This document shows, piece after piece, positions 29,457 to 39,484 of a DNA stretch of 64,000 bases. Every line of letters begins with the position of its first letter. The stretch's first letter is position 1. The position numbers were made by a program, and so were the translations under genes. This stretch comes from Alphaproteobacteria bacterium (GTDB taxonomy: Bacteria > Pseudomonadota > Alphaproteobacteria > Rhodobacterales > Rhodobacteraceae). Location: contig JAUHWT010000004.1 in assembly GCA_030427145.1 (NCBI GenBank), forward strand, positions 186,001 through 250,000, read 5' to 3'. The notes under the pieces were generated by a model. That model had not been told where the DNA came from. It ran no database searches and saw only the letters and a program-made list of their open reading frames with translations.

Positions 29457-29658
29457 TTGGCTCTTTTCCTCAAAATCAGCTCCGATGCACTTGGGTCTGG
29501 GCCGCCACACCCCAAACCCCGGCAACTGAAATGTAAACTGATGCAAAAGAAAAAGAAATGTGGCGACCTCTCAACCATTCAGTTCGGCACAAACGTCCAC
29601 CTGGAAGCTCCCACCAATGCCTCTTGCGTTGGCTCCGGCAAAACCGGATATTTGCGCA

Positions 29659-31629
29659 ATGAGTCTGCCCCCTGGTTTTCTGGAAGAACTTCGCAACCGT
29701 GTCCCGATCTCACAGATCGTTGGACGGCGCGTGATCTGGGACAACAAGAAGTCGAAACCGTCCAAGGGCGAGTTCTGGGCGCCCTGCCCTTTTCATCATG
29801 AAAAGACGGCCTCGTTCCACGTTCAGGACAGCAAGGGATTTTTCTACTGCTTCGGGTGTCACGCCAAAGGTGATGCCGTGACGTTCCTGCGCGACAGCGA
29901 GAACATGGGCTTCATGGAAGCCGTTGAGGCCCTCGCCACTGAGGCCGGCATCCCCATGCCTGCGCGCGACCCCGCGGCGGCGAAGAAAGCTGCGGAGAAC
30001 AAGGGACTTGCTGAGATCATGGAGGCCGCGGTCCAGTTTTACCGGATGCAGCTTTCCACGGCACGGGCGTCAGAGGCCCGGGCCTATCTGGAGCGGCGCG
30101 GACTAAAGCCCGAAATTGTGGACCGGTTTGAGCTGGGCTTTGCCCCGGACAACCGGCGCGCCCTGCAGGACCACCTGCGGGACAAGGGGTTTGACCAAAG
30201 CCGAATGGCTGAAGCCGGTCTGATCGGAATTCCTGACAGCGGCTCGCCATACGACCGGTTTCGCGGGCGGGTCATGTTCCCAATTCGGGACGCTCAGAAG
30301 CGTGCGATTGCGTTTGGAGCGAGAGCGCTGAGGGACGGTCAGGAGCCGAAATATCTGAACTCACCGGATACGCCGCTCTTCGATAAGGGACACAGCCTAT
30401 ATAATGTCGGACCGGCGCGTGGTGCCGCGCATCGCGCGGGCACGCTCATTGTGACCGAAGGCTATATGGACGTGATTGCGCTGGCGAGTGCGGGGCTGGA
30501 TCATGCCGTAGCGCCCCTGGGTACGGCGATCACGGAGCATCAGCTACGGATGATCTGGCGTCTTTCGCCGGAACCGGTCGTGGCGCTCGACGGTGACAAG
30601 GCCGGACTGGCGGCGGCGCACAGGCTGACGGACCTCGCCCTGCCAATGCTTGAACCTGGCAAGGCTTTGCGATTCGCGATCATGCCGGCAAATCAGGACC
30701 CTGATGACGTGATCCGCGCGGGTGGCGCGCAGGCCATGCTGGATCTGATTGAAGGCTCAAGGCCGATGGTCAGTCTGCTTTGGGCCCGGGAAACCGATGG
30801 CCAGGTCCTCGACAGCCCGGAGCGGCGCAGGGCTTTGGACAAACGACTCGCGACACATCTCGACAAAATTCAGGACCGCGGCCTGAAGGAACATTACCGC
30901 CAGGAATTCCGCGACCGAAGGGCGGAGCTGTTTGCACCGAAGAAGAAAGGAGCCACCGGGAAGAGCGGCGTTTTCCAGCCGCGCGGGTTTGGCCGAAGAG
31001 CACCGGCCGGCCCCACCCCGGCACTGCGGGCTTCGTTTCTGGCGAGCGCAGCGGTTGATGCGGCCTCCGCGGGTCGGGTCTGTGAATGCGCCATCCTGAT
31101 CGGGTGCATCAATCACCCGGACCTCGTCGCGGAGTTTGAGAGCCGCCTGGAAAGCGTCGAATTTTCGTCAAATGATTTGAATGAAATCCGTGACGCACTC
31201 TTGTCAGGGTACGAAAAATCCCTATCTCAGCCTGATCCTGCTACCGCACTTGTTGAAATCATGGGACAAACACTCGGTCGGCCGCCTTTGGTCAGCCTGA
31301 TGGCTCCCGGAATCGTTGGGGCGAACCGCCACCTGAGCGCGAAGGCAGATCCTGGGACCGCGATGCGGGCCATAGACGAGGAACTGACGAAACATGAAGC
31401 GCGTACCGGTCGCGCTGCGGAGATCAGGGATGCGGAACGGGACATTCTGTCGGCGTCCGATGAGAAACTCACCTGGAGACTTCAGCAGGCAACCGAAGCG
31501 GATCACCGGTCAGTCAGGTCACCCTTGTCGGAGGACATGGACGTGAGGTCTCAGGAAGAGGAAAGGATGTCTTCCAGTATTCAGGAACTCCTGGACCGTG
31601 AAACCTGGAAAAAGCGTAAAAATCGCTAG
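29659..31629 (+). CDS. dnaG: DNA primase DnaG
   Basis: Synthesises RNA primers for replication. The N-terminal CHC2-type zinc-binding domain is seen as CPFHHEKTASFHV and FYCFGCHAKGD. The TOPRIM catalytic core includes VTEGYMDVIAL (Glu) and VVALDGDKAG (Asp-Asp-like). A C-terminal helicase-binding region follows, here Lys/Ala-rich. The start is MSLPPGFLEELRN; in-frame codons back to 29560 would add residues not typical for the family. It precedes rpoD with only about 80 bases between, the reduced macromolecular-synthesis operon (rpsU absent). Confidence 0.97.
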   Translation: MSLPPGFLEELRNRVPISQIVGRRVIWDNKKSKPSKGEFWAPCPFHHEKTASFHVQDSKGFFYCFGCHAKGDAVTFLRDSENMGFMEAVEALATEAGIPMPARDPAAAKKAAENKGLAEIMEAAVQFYRMQLSTARASEARAYLERRGLKPEIVDRFELGFAPDNRRALQDHLRDKGFDQSRMAEAGLIGIPDSGSPYDRFRGRVMFPIRDAQKRAIAFGARALRDGQEPKYLNSPDTPLFDKGHSLYNVGPARGAAHRAGTLIVTEGYMDVIALASAGLDHAVAPLGTAITEHQLRMIWRLSPEPVVALDGDKAGLAAAHRLTDLALPMLEPGKALRFAIMPANQDPDDVIRAGGAQAMLDLIEGSRPMVSLLWARETDGQVLDSPERRRALDKRLATHLDKIQDRGLKEHYRQEFRDRRAELFAPKKKGATGKSGVFQPRGFGRRAPAGPTPALRASFLASAAVDAASAGRVCECAILIGCINHPDLVAEFESRLESVEFSSNDLNEIRDALLSGYEKSLSQPDPATALVEIMGQTLGRPPLVSLMAPGIVGANRHLSAKADPGTAMRAIDEELTKHEARTGRAAEIRDAERDILSASDEKLTWRLQQATEADHRSVRSPLSEDMDVRSQEEERMSSSIQELLDRETWKKRKNR

Positions 31630-31637
31630 ACCCGTTG

Positions 31638-31690
31638 CGAATCACTGATTCGTAAGAGACAAGGAATAAACACCCGATTCGTGATTCGTA
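31638..31690. repeat. TGATTCGTA repeat cluster ahead of rpoD
   Basis: Between dnaG and rpoD the 9-mer TGATTCGTA occurs exactly at 31646-31654 and 31682-31690. The first copy is half of a perfect palindrome CGAATCA-C-TGATTCG (31638-31652), and a further GATTCG lies at 31676-31681. This density in an 83-base gap suggests an operator or promoter element for rpoD. I cannot name the protein. Confidence 0.5.
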
Positions 31691-31712
31691 TTGGGACATT
31701 ACGGAGTCGATC

Positions 31713-33755
31713 ATGGCCGACAAAGACGACGACGACAAAAAAGCCGACGTAGCACAGGACAGCCCGAGCGCCGCGCTGGACATGAGTCAGGGTGCCGTCA
31801 AGAAGATGATCGCCCAGGCAAAGTCCCGCGGCTACATTACCTATGACGAACTGAACGAGGTTCTTCCTCCCGAACAGGTCTCTTCCGAACAGATCGAAGA
31901 CATCATGGCGATGCTCTCGGAGATGGGCATCAACGTCATCGAAAACGACGATGCCGAGGACGAGGACAAGCCGGACGATCAGAGCACCGAGGCCGACACC
32001 GGTGGGTCGCGTGAGCTGACCGTATCGTCGACGTCGAACGAGAACCTTGATCGGACGGATGACCCCGTTCGCATGTACCTCCGCGAAATGGGGTCGGTTG
32101 AGCTTCTGTCCCGTGAGGGCGAGATTTCGATCGCCAAGCGGATCGAGGCCGGTCGCAACACCATGATCGCCGGGCTCTGCGAGAGCCCCCTCACCTTCCA
32201 GGCCATCACGATCTGGCGCGACGAGCTTCTCGACGAAGCGATTATGCTGCGCGATGTGATCGACCTCGAAACCACGTTCACCGGCCAGATGGACACGGAC
32301 GACGAGGAAGGCGCGGACGAAAGCGTTCTTGGCGCCGTCAACGGCCTCGACGCCAGCGCGGCTCCCGCTCAGAAAATGAACGGAGCCCCGGCCCCGGAAA
32401 AACCGGAAGCCAAGTCCGAAGGCGGCGAGGACGCCGGTGAAGGTGGCGAATCCGACGACGATGAGGATGACGACGATCAGGGCAATCTGTCGCTTGCCGC
32501 GATGGAAGAGGCGCTGAAACCGCAGGTTCTCGAAACGCTCGACCGGATTGCGGCAGATTACGTGCGTCTGGCTGAAATGCAGGATGACCGTATTTCCGCC
32601 ACGCTGAACCATGACGAGAGCTTTTCTCTCAACCAGGAGCGGGAATATCAGCGGCTGCGCGGGGAAATTGTTGAGCTGGTGAATTCCATGCACCTGCACA
32701 ACAACCGTATCGACGCCCTGATCGACCAGCTTTACGGCATCAACCGCAAGATCATGTCGCTCGACAGCGCCATGGTCAAACTGTCGGATCAGGCCCGCAT
32801 TAACCGCCAGGAATTCATCAAGGAATACCGCGGTGCGGAGCTTGAGCCCGGCTGGCTCGACCGGGTTGGCGAACTGAAAACACGTGGCTGGGACCGCCTG
32901 ACCGGTGAACTGCGCGACAAGGCTGAGGATGTACGGTACGAAATGGCCGAAATCGGTCAGTTCGTCGGCCTCGACATCTCGGAATTCCGCCGCATCGTGA
33001 ACCAGGTTCAGAAGGGTGAGAAGGAAGCCCGTCTCGCCAAAAAGGAAATGGTTGAGGCCAACCTGCGCCTCGTGATCTCGATTGCGAAGAAATACACCAA
33101 CCGCGGGCTGCAGTTCCTCGACCTGATTCAGGAAGGCAACATCGGCCTGATGAAAGCCGTGGATAAATTTGAATACCGTCGCGGTTACAAGTTCTCGACC
33201 TACGCAACCTGGTGGATCCGGCAGGCGATCACCCGGTCCATCGCGGACCAGGCCCGCACGATCCGTATCCCGGTCCACATGATCGAGACGATCAACAAGC
33301 TGGTCCGCACCGGGCGTCAGATGCTTCACGAAATCGGCCGCGAGCCGACGCCGGAGGAACTGGCTGAAAAGCTGCAGATGCCGCTTGAGAAGGTTCGCAA
33401 GGTAATGAAAATTGCCAAGGAACCGATCTCCCTCGAGACGCCAATTGGCGACGAGGAGGACAGCCAGCTTGGCGACTTCATCGAGGACAAAAACGCGATT
33501 CTGCCTCTGGACAGCGCTATTCAGCTGAACCTGAAGGAAACGACGACGCGGGTTCTGGCTTCGCTGACGGCCCGTGAGGAGCGTGTTCTGCGAATGCGGT
33601 TCGGTATCGGAATGAATACCGACCACACGCTTGAGGAAGTGGGTCAGCAGTTCAGCGTTACGCGTGAGCGTATCCGCCAGATTGAGGCGAAAGCGCTGCG
33701 CAAGCTGAAGCATCCCAGCCGCTCCCGCAAACTTCGGTCCTTCCTCGACCAGTAA
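31713..33755 (+). CDS. rpoD: RNA polymerase primary sigma factor RpoD
   Basis: Housekeeping sigma-70. An N-terminal region 1.1 is followed by regions 1.2 ([22 protein letters not shown]), an acidic insert (about residues 190-260, rich in Glu/Asp with a DDDEDDDDQ run), the non-conserved region, then 2.2-2.4 ([38 protein letters not shown]), 3 and 4.2 ([30 protein letters not shown]). The length of 680 residues is normal for alphaproteobacteria. GGAG lies seven bases ahead of the ATG. Confidence 0.98.
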   Translation: MADKDDDDKKADVAQDSPSAALDMSQGAVKKMIAQAKSRGYITYDELNEVLPPEQVSSEQIEDIMAMLSEMGINVIENDDAEDEDKPDDQSTEADTGGSRELTVSSTSNENLDRTDDPVRMYLREMGSVELLSREGEISIAKRIEAGRNTMIAGLCESPLTFQAITIWRDELLDEAIMLRDVIDLETTFTGQMDTDDEEGADESVLGAVNGLDASAAPAQKMNGAPAPEKPEAKSEGGEDAGEGGESDDDEDDDDQGNLSLAAMEEALKPQVLETLDRIAADYVRLAEMQDDRISATLNHDESFSLNQEREYQRLRGEIVELVNSMHLHNNRIDALIDQLYGINRKIMSLDSAMVKLSDQARINRQEFIKEYRGAELEPGWLDRVGELKTRGWDRLTGELRDKAEDVRYEMAEIGQFVGLDISEFRRIVNQVQKGEKEARLAKKEMVEANLRLVISIAKKYTNRGLQFLDLIQEGNIGLMKAVDKFEYRRGYKFSTYATWWIRQAITRSIADQARTIRIPVHMIETINKLVRTGRQMLHEIGREPTPEELAEKLQMPLEKVRKVMKIAKEPISLETPIGDEEDSQLGDFIEDKNAILPLDSAIQLNLKETTTRVLASLTAREERVLRMRFGIGMNTDHTLEEVGQQFSVTRERIRQIEAKALRKLKHPSRSRKLRSFLDQ

Positions 33756-33782
33756 AAACGGCCACTGCAAGGATCTGAACTG

Positions 33783-34058
33783 ATGTCCCTTTTCTCACGA
33801 CTGTTCGGCGGTTCCGGCCCCAAAGCCCAGGAGACGGAACCGGAAATCTACAAGGATTTCCGGATTTACGCCGAACCGGCGAAGGAAGGGGGCAGCTACC
33901 GCATGTCCGCGCGGATCGAGAAAGACATAGATGGGGATACCAAAACCCACATGATGATCCGTGCAGATACTTTCGACTCAGCCGATACCGCCGTCGAAAT
34001 GTCGACGGCGAAGGCTAAAATGCTGATCGATCAGCAGGGTGTCGGCATTTTCAGCTGA
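33783..34058 (+). CDS. HlyU family protein
   Basis: A 91-residue protein matching the HlyU family: IYKDFRIYAEPAKEGGSYRMSARIEK followed by THMMIRADTFDSADTA and a C-terminal KMLIDQQG. In Vibrio HlyU regulates haemolysin genes; in alphaproteobacteria the function is untested. An AAGGAT lies ahead of the ATG. It follows rpoD by 27 bases, so it may be read through from it. Confidence 0.85.
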   Translation: MSLFSRLFGGSGPKAQETEPEIYKDFRIYAEPAKEGGSYRMSARIEKDIDGDTKTHMMIRADTFDSADTAVEMSTAKAKMLIDQQGVGIFS

Positions 34059-34062
34059 CGCC

Positions 34063-34305
34063 ATGACCGGGCATACACGAAAATCCAATCGCCCCATCAT
34101 CCACAAGAAGTTTGTTGGGGAGGGTGTCGTTCTTCACATCACATACGACGAGCAGGAATATATCCTGCCCCATGATACGCTGGTGGAATGGGTCGAAAAA
34201 AACATAAATGCGCTAAACACCGTCAGTTGGCAGGAACGCGGCGTGTACAGTTGGCCGAGACCATCACAGGCGATGCTGGCATTCCTCGAAAAGTTTCCAG
34301 CCTGA
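34063..34305 (+). CDS. hypothetical protein, 80 residues
   Basis: I do not recognise a family. The product is soluble, with VVLHITYDEQEYILPHDTLVEWVEKN and a C-terminal WPRPSQAMLAFLEKF, and looks like a small globular alpha/beta protein. The start is the ATG five bases after the hlyU stop; the frame stays open back to 34039. It is supported mainly by its fit between hlyU and yjbQ on the same strand, and by residue composition. Confidence 0.55.
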   Translation: MTGHTRKSNRPIIHKKFVGEGVVLHITYDEQEYILPHDTLVEWVEKNINALNTVSWQERGVYSWPRPSQAMLAFLEKFPA

Positions 34306-34366
34306 TTTTCGTTGATTAACCGATGGTTTTGTTTACCAACTGGTCCCATCGTGGCTCAGCATCGAG

Positions 34367-34786
34367 TTGACATTGCAAATCATTACGCAGGAAACGGCCG
34401 GCCCCGGCCTTTATGAGATCACCGGCAAGGTTCAGCGGCACCTCCAAAACGGGAGCGGCCTGCTGACGCTGTTCATCCGCCACACCTCGGCATCGCTTGT
34501 GATCCAAGAGAACGCGGACCCGGAGGTTCAGTCGGACCTGAAGAATTTCTTTGATCGACTGGTTCCCGACGCGAACCACCCCTCCATGGCCTACCTGACG
34601 CATACCTATGAGGGGCCCGACGACATGCCGGCACATATCAAGGCGGCACTTCTGCCCACCTCTTTGAGCTTACCGGTGGACCGGGGCAAATTGGCACTCG
34701 GAACGTGGCAGGGAATTTACGTGATGGAACACCGTTCGAGGCCGCACCGTCGCGAGATCGCCATGCAGTTTTCGTCTTCCCAATAG
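34367..34786 (+). CDS. YjbQ family protein (UPF0047)
   Basis: A 139-residue protein of the YjbQ/UPF0047 family, some members of which have thiamine-phosphate synthase activity. The hallmark RHTSASLVIQENADPEV is near residue 40, with PHREIAMQF-like sequence (RRPHRREIAMQF region) at the end and conserved His residues (THTYEGPDDMPAHIK). The start is TTG at 34367; a second TTG two codons later is an alternative. It is followed six bases later by the reductase gene. Confidence 0.88.
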   Translation: MTLQIITQETAGPGLYEITGKVQRHLQNGSGLLTLFIRHTSASLVIQENADPEVQSDLKNFFDRLVPDANHPSMAYLTHTYEGPDDMPAHIKAALLPTSLSLPVDRGKLALGTWQGIYVMEHRSRPHRREIAMQFSSSQ

Positions 34787-34791
34787 ATAGC

Positions 34792-35361
34792 ATGACCTCA
34801 ATGCCGGAATTCACACTCGCCGTTGTCTGTACCGAAGATGGCTTCATCGCGCGCGAACCGGGACATACGCCTGGAGACTGGGCGAGTTTTGAGGAGCAGC
34901 AGCTGTTCCATTCCCGGGTCAGCGCGGCGGACTGGTCAATCATGGGGCGTGGCACACATGAGGCCGTGGACCGGCCCGAAAGGCGCAGGATCATCTTTTC
35001 GTCTTCTGGCGAGGGTACGTGGCGGCGGCCAAACCAGATCTGGGTCAACCCGGAGGGACTGACCCCCTCTGATCTTCCGCAACTGGTCAACGGCCATCAC
35101 CCCCTGCGGTTTGGGCTAATCCTGGGTGGTACGGCAGTGCATGACTGGTTTTTGCACCACAACGCCATCAGCAAGATTTTTCTGACCATAGAGCCCGTGC
35201 GGTTTGGTGAGGGCCTGCCAGTGTTCACCGGACAGTCGCGCTACGGGCCAGAGGAAGAAATTCTCAAACGTGGTTTCGTTCGGGTATCCGACCGGACGCT
35301 GAACGAGGCCGGAACAAGGCTGATGACGTTCCGGCTGGTGCCGAAACGAACATCGGCCTGA
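34792..35361 (+). CDS. RibD C-terminal / dihydrofolate reductase-like protein
   Basis: About 189 residues. TLAVVCTEDGFIAREPGHTP at the N-terminus, SIMGRGTHEAVDRP, and GLILGGTAVHDWFLHH followed by IFLTIEPVRFGEGLPVF match the RibD-C/DHFR-like reductase fold, which binds NADPH (GGTAVH region). The true substrate is unknown. A second, only distantly similar member occurs at 44630-45184. The start lies close after yjbQ, suggesting co-transcription; ATGs at 34792 and 34801 are both possible. Confidence 0.8.
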   Translation: MTSMPEFTLAVVCTEDGFIAREPGHTPGDWASFEEQQLFHSRVSAADWSIMGRGTHEAVDRPERRRIIFSSSGEGTWRRPNQIWVNPEGLTPSDLPQLVNGHHPLRFGLILGGTAVHDWFLHHNAISKIFLTIEPVRFGEGLPVFTGQSRYGPEEEILKRGFVRVSDRTLNEAGTRLMTFRLVPKRTSA

Positions 35362-35477
35362 ATTTCCCACCTGGCATGCCGCGGTAGAAAGCAGGTAGAC
35401 GCGCTTTAAGGGTTTCGAAACGGGATAGCCCTACGCCGGAGAGATCATTTGATCAATTTTCGGGAAGAACGGGATTT

Positions 35478-36659
35478 ATGGCACCAGCAACGGACACGTC
35501 CTGGGATTGCGGGGAACTGCTCGTATCGCGGACGGACAGACGCGGTGTCATCCAGTTTGCAAATGCAACTTTCCAGCGGATTGCCGGGTTTACGACAGAG
35601 GAACTTGTCAACGCCCCCCATAAGATCGTTAGGCACCAGGACATGCCCCGCGGAGTGTTCTGGCTGCTTTGGCACAACCTGCTTCAGGACAAGCCCATAG
35701 GCGCTTTCGTCAAAAACAAAACGAAGAGTGGCGGGTATTACTGGGTTTTTGCAGTCGTGGCTCCGCTGCGCGACGGTTTTATCTCCATGCGGATCACCCC
35801 GTCTCCCGCGATGATCAGAACTGTCGAGCCGCTTTACGCCAAAATCCGCGAAATGGAAGCCTCCTCCCAAATGGAACCGGCAGAGAGCGCCGAAGTTCTG
35901 CTGGAAAACCTGAAAGAAATGGGCTTCCCGGACTATGAAGCCTTTATGGCAAGGATGCTGGCAGCCGAACTCGCCACCCGGGACACGACACGGGACATCC
36001 AACCGGACCGAAATGTGACGAACCTGCTGGATGTCGTCGACAACTGGCGCGGCGTGGGACAGGAGTGCGACAGGGTTTTCGAGGTTTACCAGACCTTCGG
36101 GCCAACGCCGTCCAACATGCGGGTGCAGGCGTCCCAGCTTCGGGAAAAGGGCGTGGCCCTCAGCGTCATCTCGTCCAACTTCGCCGAAATCGCCAATCAG
36201 ATTAACGAAGGTCTGGGCGAGTTTGCCGCTGCGGGCGACCATGTGACAGGATCGATTTACAACAGCCTGTTCCTGTCGGGGGTCACCAGGCTTTTACACG
36301 AGACCGAAGAAGCACTGCGCGAGGAAGGTGGCGTCGACGATCAGGAGCTGGAGATCATTGCGGACCAGCAAAAGGTTTTTGAGGAGAAATCCCTTTCCAA
36401 TCTACGTGAAGTCGTCGCGCGCCTTCGGAAATTCATGACGCAGACGGAACTCATCAAACGCGAACTCAGTGGACTGTCCACGACGCGCGTGATGTGTGCC
36501 ATCGAAAACGCGAAGATCAACCAGACCGGCGGCAACAGCGTCGCCTCGATCATCAACGATCTTCAGGGGTTCCAGAACACGGCGGATGACAGCCTGTTGG
36601 CCATCCGCGGGCGACTTGCAACGATCAACCGCAACATCAAAAACAGCCTGCGGGCTTAA
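35478..36659 (+). CDS. Aer-like PAS domain sensory protein
   Basis: A 393-residue soluble protein. The first 120 residues form a PAS domain of the Aer type (FANATFQRIAGFTTEEL, then PHKIVRHQDMPRGVFW and KSGGYYWVFAVVAPL), a subfamily that binds FAD and senses redox state in chemoreceptors. The rest is alpha-helical (ALSVISSNFAEIANQINEGLGEF and later a long coiled-coil region) and lacks a clear methyl-accepting hairpin and any transmembrane segment. A chemotaxis-like or regulatory output is therefore not certain. No chemotaxis genes are nearby. Confidence 0.75.
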   Translation: MAPATDTSWDCGELLVSRTDRRGVIQFANATFQRIAGFTTEELVNAPHKIVRHQDMPRGVFWLLWHNLLQDKPIGAFVKNKTKSGGYYWVFAVVAPLRDGFISMRITPSPAMIRTVEPLYAKIREMEASSQMEPAESAEVLLENLKEMGFPDYEAFMARMLAAELATRDTTRDIQPDRNVTNLLDVVDNWRGVGQECDRVFEVYQTFGPTPSNMRVQASQLREKGVALSVISSNFAEIANQINEGLGEFAAAGDHVTGSIYNSLFLSGVTRLLHETEEALREEGGVDDQELEIIADQQKVFEEKSLSNLREVVARLRKFMTQTELIKRELSGLSTTRVMCAIENAKINQTGGNSVASIINDLQGFQNTADDSLLAIRGRLATINRNIKNSLRA

Positions 36660-36707
36660 GGCGGGCCGGCCGGTCGCGCTGAACGCAACAGGCCGAAGCC
36701 CGAAGTT

Positions 36708-37679
36708 TTACTCCGTGCCAGCGGCCGCGTAGATCATGTCGATCATCCGCTGGTTGCCCTTCGAGAATTCGAGGGTACAGGCGTAGTCGGCTCCATCGAA
36801 TACCGTGGCGTGGAACGCTTCCATCTGGAACCGGTACTGATCCGCGCGGGGGAAACGCTCAAGCGTGATGACGCCATCCGCATCCCGCAGCTCAAGCACC
36901 TCATCGCCATAGGCGCCGGCATTGAACGGGGCATGAACGGTCAGCCAGCCCCTGTCACCGTGGAAGGTCACGCTTTGGCGCGGCGCCATGCGCATTGAGA
37001 CATAGAAATCCATGTTGAAGCCCGGAAATGCGGCCTTCACCCGGGCGGTCGCGTCGATGCCCATGTCCCAGTCGATCTCGGCGTCGATCCGGTCAGGCTC
37101 CTCACCGGTCACAAACCGCGTCACCACACTGGGATAAACCCCGATGTCACGCAGCGCACCGCCGCCCTGCCCCGGCATGTTGCGGATATTGTCCGGGTCA
37201 TCATTAAAGAAGCTGAAGGCCGCCTGGACGTGATGGAGTTTGCCGATCGCTCCCGACTGAACGAGTTCCCGGGCGCGTACCCATTGCGGGTGGTGGGTCA
37301 CCATGAACGCTTCGGCCGCAAATTTACCGCTTGCATCGCGTGCGGCAATCAGGCCGTCGATCTCATCCGCACTGAGAGCGATGGGTTTCTCACACAGCAC
37401 GTGTTTTCCGGCTTCGAGACATTTTTTCGTCCATTCCACATGCGCCCCGTTGGGCAGCGGAATGTAGATGGCATCAATGTCATCGTCAGCCAGAAGGGCG
37501 TCATAGCCCTCGATTGCACGTGCCCCGTAAGGCGCAGCCATTGCAGCAGCCCTGTCCACGTCGCGGCTGGCAACGGCGGCAACGTGGCCGCGGTCACTCA
37601 TGTGGATGGCGGGACATACCCATTCGCGGGCGATTTTTGCGGCGCTCAGAATTCCCCAGCGCATGTGTTGTTCAGACAT
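36708..37679 (-). CDS. Gfo/Idh/MocA family oxidoreductase
   Basis: A 323-residue NAD(P)-dependent sugar dehydrogenase-type enzyme. The N-terminal Rossmann fold begins MRWGILSAAKIAREWV; AIYIPLPNGAHVEWTKKCLEAGKHVLCEKP carries the family's catalytic EKP Lys; and ALRDIGVYPS fits the C-terminal domain. The substrate is not predictable. It is convergent with the PAS gene and lies alone on its strand before the protease pair. Confidence 0.9.
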   Translation of the reverse strand: MSEQHMRWGILSAAKIAREWVCPAIHMSDRGHVAAVASRDVDRAAAMAAPYGARAIEGYDALLADDDIDAIYIPLPNGAHVEWTKKCLEAGKHVLCEKPIALSADEIDGLIAARDASGKFAAEAFMVTHHPQWVRARELVQSGAIGKLHHVQAAFSFFNDDPDNIRNMPGQGGGALRDIGVYPSVVTRFVTGEEPDRIDAEIDWDMGIDATARVKAAFPGFNMDFYVSMRMAPRQSVTFHGDRGWLTVHAPFNAGAYGDEVLELRDADGVITLERFPRADQYRFQMEAFHATVFDGADYACTLEFSKGNQRMIDMIYAAAGTE

Positions 37680-37797
37680 GTATACCTCCCCTGTCGCGGC
37701 GGAGGGTATAACCGGTGCCCGGCGAAGGCAAAGGGGTTCACCGGATTATTTATACGTTTTCAGTACTGCGGAGGGGCCGCACCAGTACCCGCCCAGG

Positions 37798-39399
37798 CTA
37801 CAGAATGAAATCGGACCGGTGATAGTCTGAGGCCTCCACCGATCCGTCACGGATCACCAAATAAAACTCCGCGCGCACGTCGCCGTCGATGTTTCCAAAC
37901 ACCAGGGTGTTTGTTGTGTTGCTGTCATCCTCAAGCCAGAGATCAGCACGCCCGGTGCCCTGGTTGAAGGAGAATGACTGGTCACCGCCGGAGATGTTGT
38001 TGGCATCAATCTCCGACACATCGATGACGTCACCATCAGCTCTGCCAGCTTTCTCAAACGCCGCCACCGAACCTCCGGGCCGAAGAATGTCGAAATCGTC
38101 CGGTGTGGAATCGCTTACGTCCAGGAAGACGAACGTATCATCTCCCTTCCCGCCCTTGATTATGTCGGCCCCGGCGCCGCCCGTGATTTCGTCATGGGCG
38201 TTTCCTCCATAGAGCCGGTCCCGGCCGTTATCGCCGGTCAGCGTGTCGCTGCCTTTACCGCCCAGAAGCCTGTCCGAACCGCTTCGTCCAATCAGTTCAT
38301 CCCGGCCCTCACCGCCTTCCAGACGGTTCCTGGCGCCGTTGCCGACAATCCGGTCGTTCCCCTCGCCGCCCAGAGCGTTTTCGATGAGCGACCGGCGGTC
38401 ATCATCATATTTCAGGGCGTTGAAGATGTTGCCGCGGGCGCTCTGATGCTCAAAATCGCCGCCAATGTCAGCGAGCTGTTTGTTGCTAAAGACCGAATGC
38501 TTTCCCGGACGCAAATCGATATCAACACCCCGTTCATATCGCGACAGGTCGTAAGTATCAGTCCCGCCACCGTCCCAGATCGTGGCGTAGATCCGGTTGG
38601 CACCGGGATCGATAGCGCTCTCACCATCGATTTTGGTCTTTCCGCTCCCTGGTTTCCACGAATAGACCGTGTCGCCGGAGTTGGCGTCGTAATTCGCGCC
38701 GTAGAGATGCTGAAGTGCAGCAATGTCCAGCATCATGTAAGTCTGCGGACGGCCCCAGAATTCCGGCGACACCGTGGTGCCGTCACCGAGATCCTCGCCG
38801 ACATAGCTTTTGTAGGTCATGACGGTGTACTCATTGCTGTCGTACTTGTTGGGGACCGCACCGAACTCGGACTCCTCATGACCATGAAGGAGGCCCAGCG
38901 CGTGCCCGATTTCATGGAGCATGGTCAGGTGATCATCGTTCCCCTCTTCCGGCTCCACACCGATGGTGCCGAAGAACACCCTCCCCGCCTCGCTCGTCGT
39001 TCCCGGCAGATAGGCGTAAGCCCCGCTATAGTCGCCGCTGTTGGCGGCAGCGATATCGTCGTTCGGATTGGCCGCATTGCTGAATTCAAACTCGAGTTCG
39101 GTAAGGCTCTCCACCGAAAAGGATTCCGCATAGCCGTCCGCGCCATCGAAGTCGCTGTCGAGGATGGATTTGTAGTAGAAGAGCTGTCGATTTGAGAGCG
39201 GCGAGAAATCCTGAAATTCGGCGCTGATGTCATTTTCGTCCCAATCGGAGAAAAAATCGTCAGCATAGTCATCCGAAGATGTCGGCGCGCTGTAGGTCAA
39301 CTCGTCGCTCGACCAGCGCCAGGCGGGCAGAATTCCATCTATGCGGTCATCACGGCTGGAAGATACTGGTCGAACGGAAGACTTTCTGACGGCACTCAA
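37798..39399 (-). CDS. serralysin-type M10 RTX metalloprotease (copy 1)
   Basis: A 533-residue secreted zinc protease. The catalytic site is HEIGHALGLLHGH near residue 160, with a Met-turn in YMMLDIAALQHLYG. The second half has at least four RTX calcium-binding repeats of GGxGxDxL type (GGEGNDRI, GGEGRDELI, GGKGSDTL, GGAGADII), then a beta-roll-like domain and a C-terminal end DFIL, as in serralysins, which leave through a type I secretion system. There is no Sec signal. The start is TTG, with GAGGAG about nine bases ahead. It is a paralogue of the next gene. Confidence 0.92.
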   Translation of the reverse strand: MSAVRKSSVRPVSSSRDDRIDGILPAWRWSSDELTYSAPTSSDDYADDFFSDWDENDISAEFQDFSPLSNRQLFYYKSILDSDFDGADGYAESFSVESLTELEFEFSNAANPNDDIAAANSGDYSGAYAYLPGTTSEAGRVFFGTIGVEPEEGNDDHLTMLHEIGHALGLLHGHEESEFGAVPNKYDSNEYTVMTYKSYVGEDLGDGTTVSPEFWGRPQTYMMLDIAALQHLYGANYDANSGDTVYSWKPGSGKTKIDGESAIDPGANRIYATIWDGGGTDTYDLSRYERGVDIDLRPGKHSVFSNKQLADIGGDFEHQSARGNIFNALKYDDDRRSLIENALGGEGNDRIVGNGARNRLEGGEGRDELIGRSGSDRLLGGKGSDTLTGDNGRDRLYGGNAHDEITGGAGADIIKGGKGDDTFVFLDVSDSTPDDFDILRPGGSVAAFEKAGRADGDVIDVSEIDANNISGGDQSFSFNQGTGRADLWLEDDSNTTNTLVFGNIDGDVRAEFYLVIRDGSVEASDYHRSDFIL

Positions 39400-39484
39400 T
39401 TACTCTCTCCTCACCACCTCCGTTTCGAAATGCGGTGAAACGGTGGCGCGATGATACCCGTTTTGGGGGTTGGCCGCTACGGCG

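Noticed and set aside
31626-33770. 714-codon minus-strand frame opposite rpoD
   Set aside because: It is the mirror of the rpoD codon pattern; rpoD itself has all sigma-70 regions, and the antisense product has no domain.
37700-37797. GTACTG...CAGTAC inverted repeat after RTX protease copy 1 as a terminator
   Set aside because: The stem is imperfect with a three-base bulge and no T run follows, so I do not list it as a terminator.
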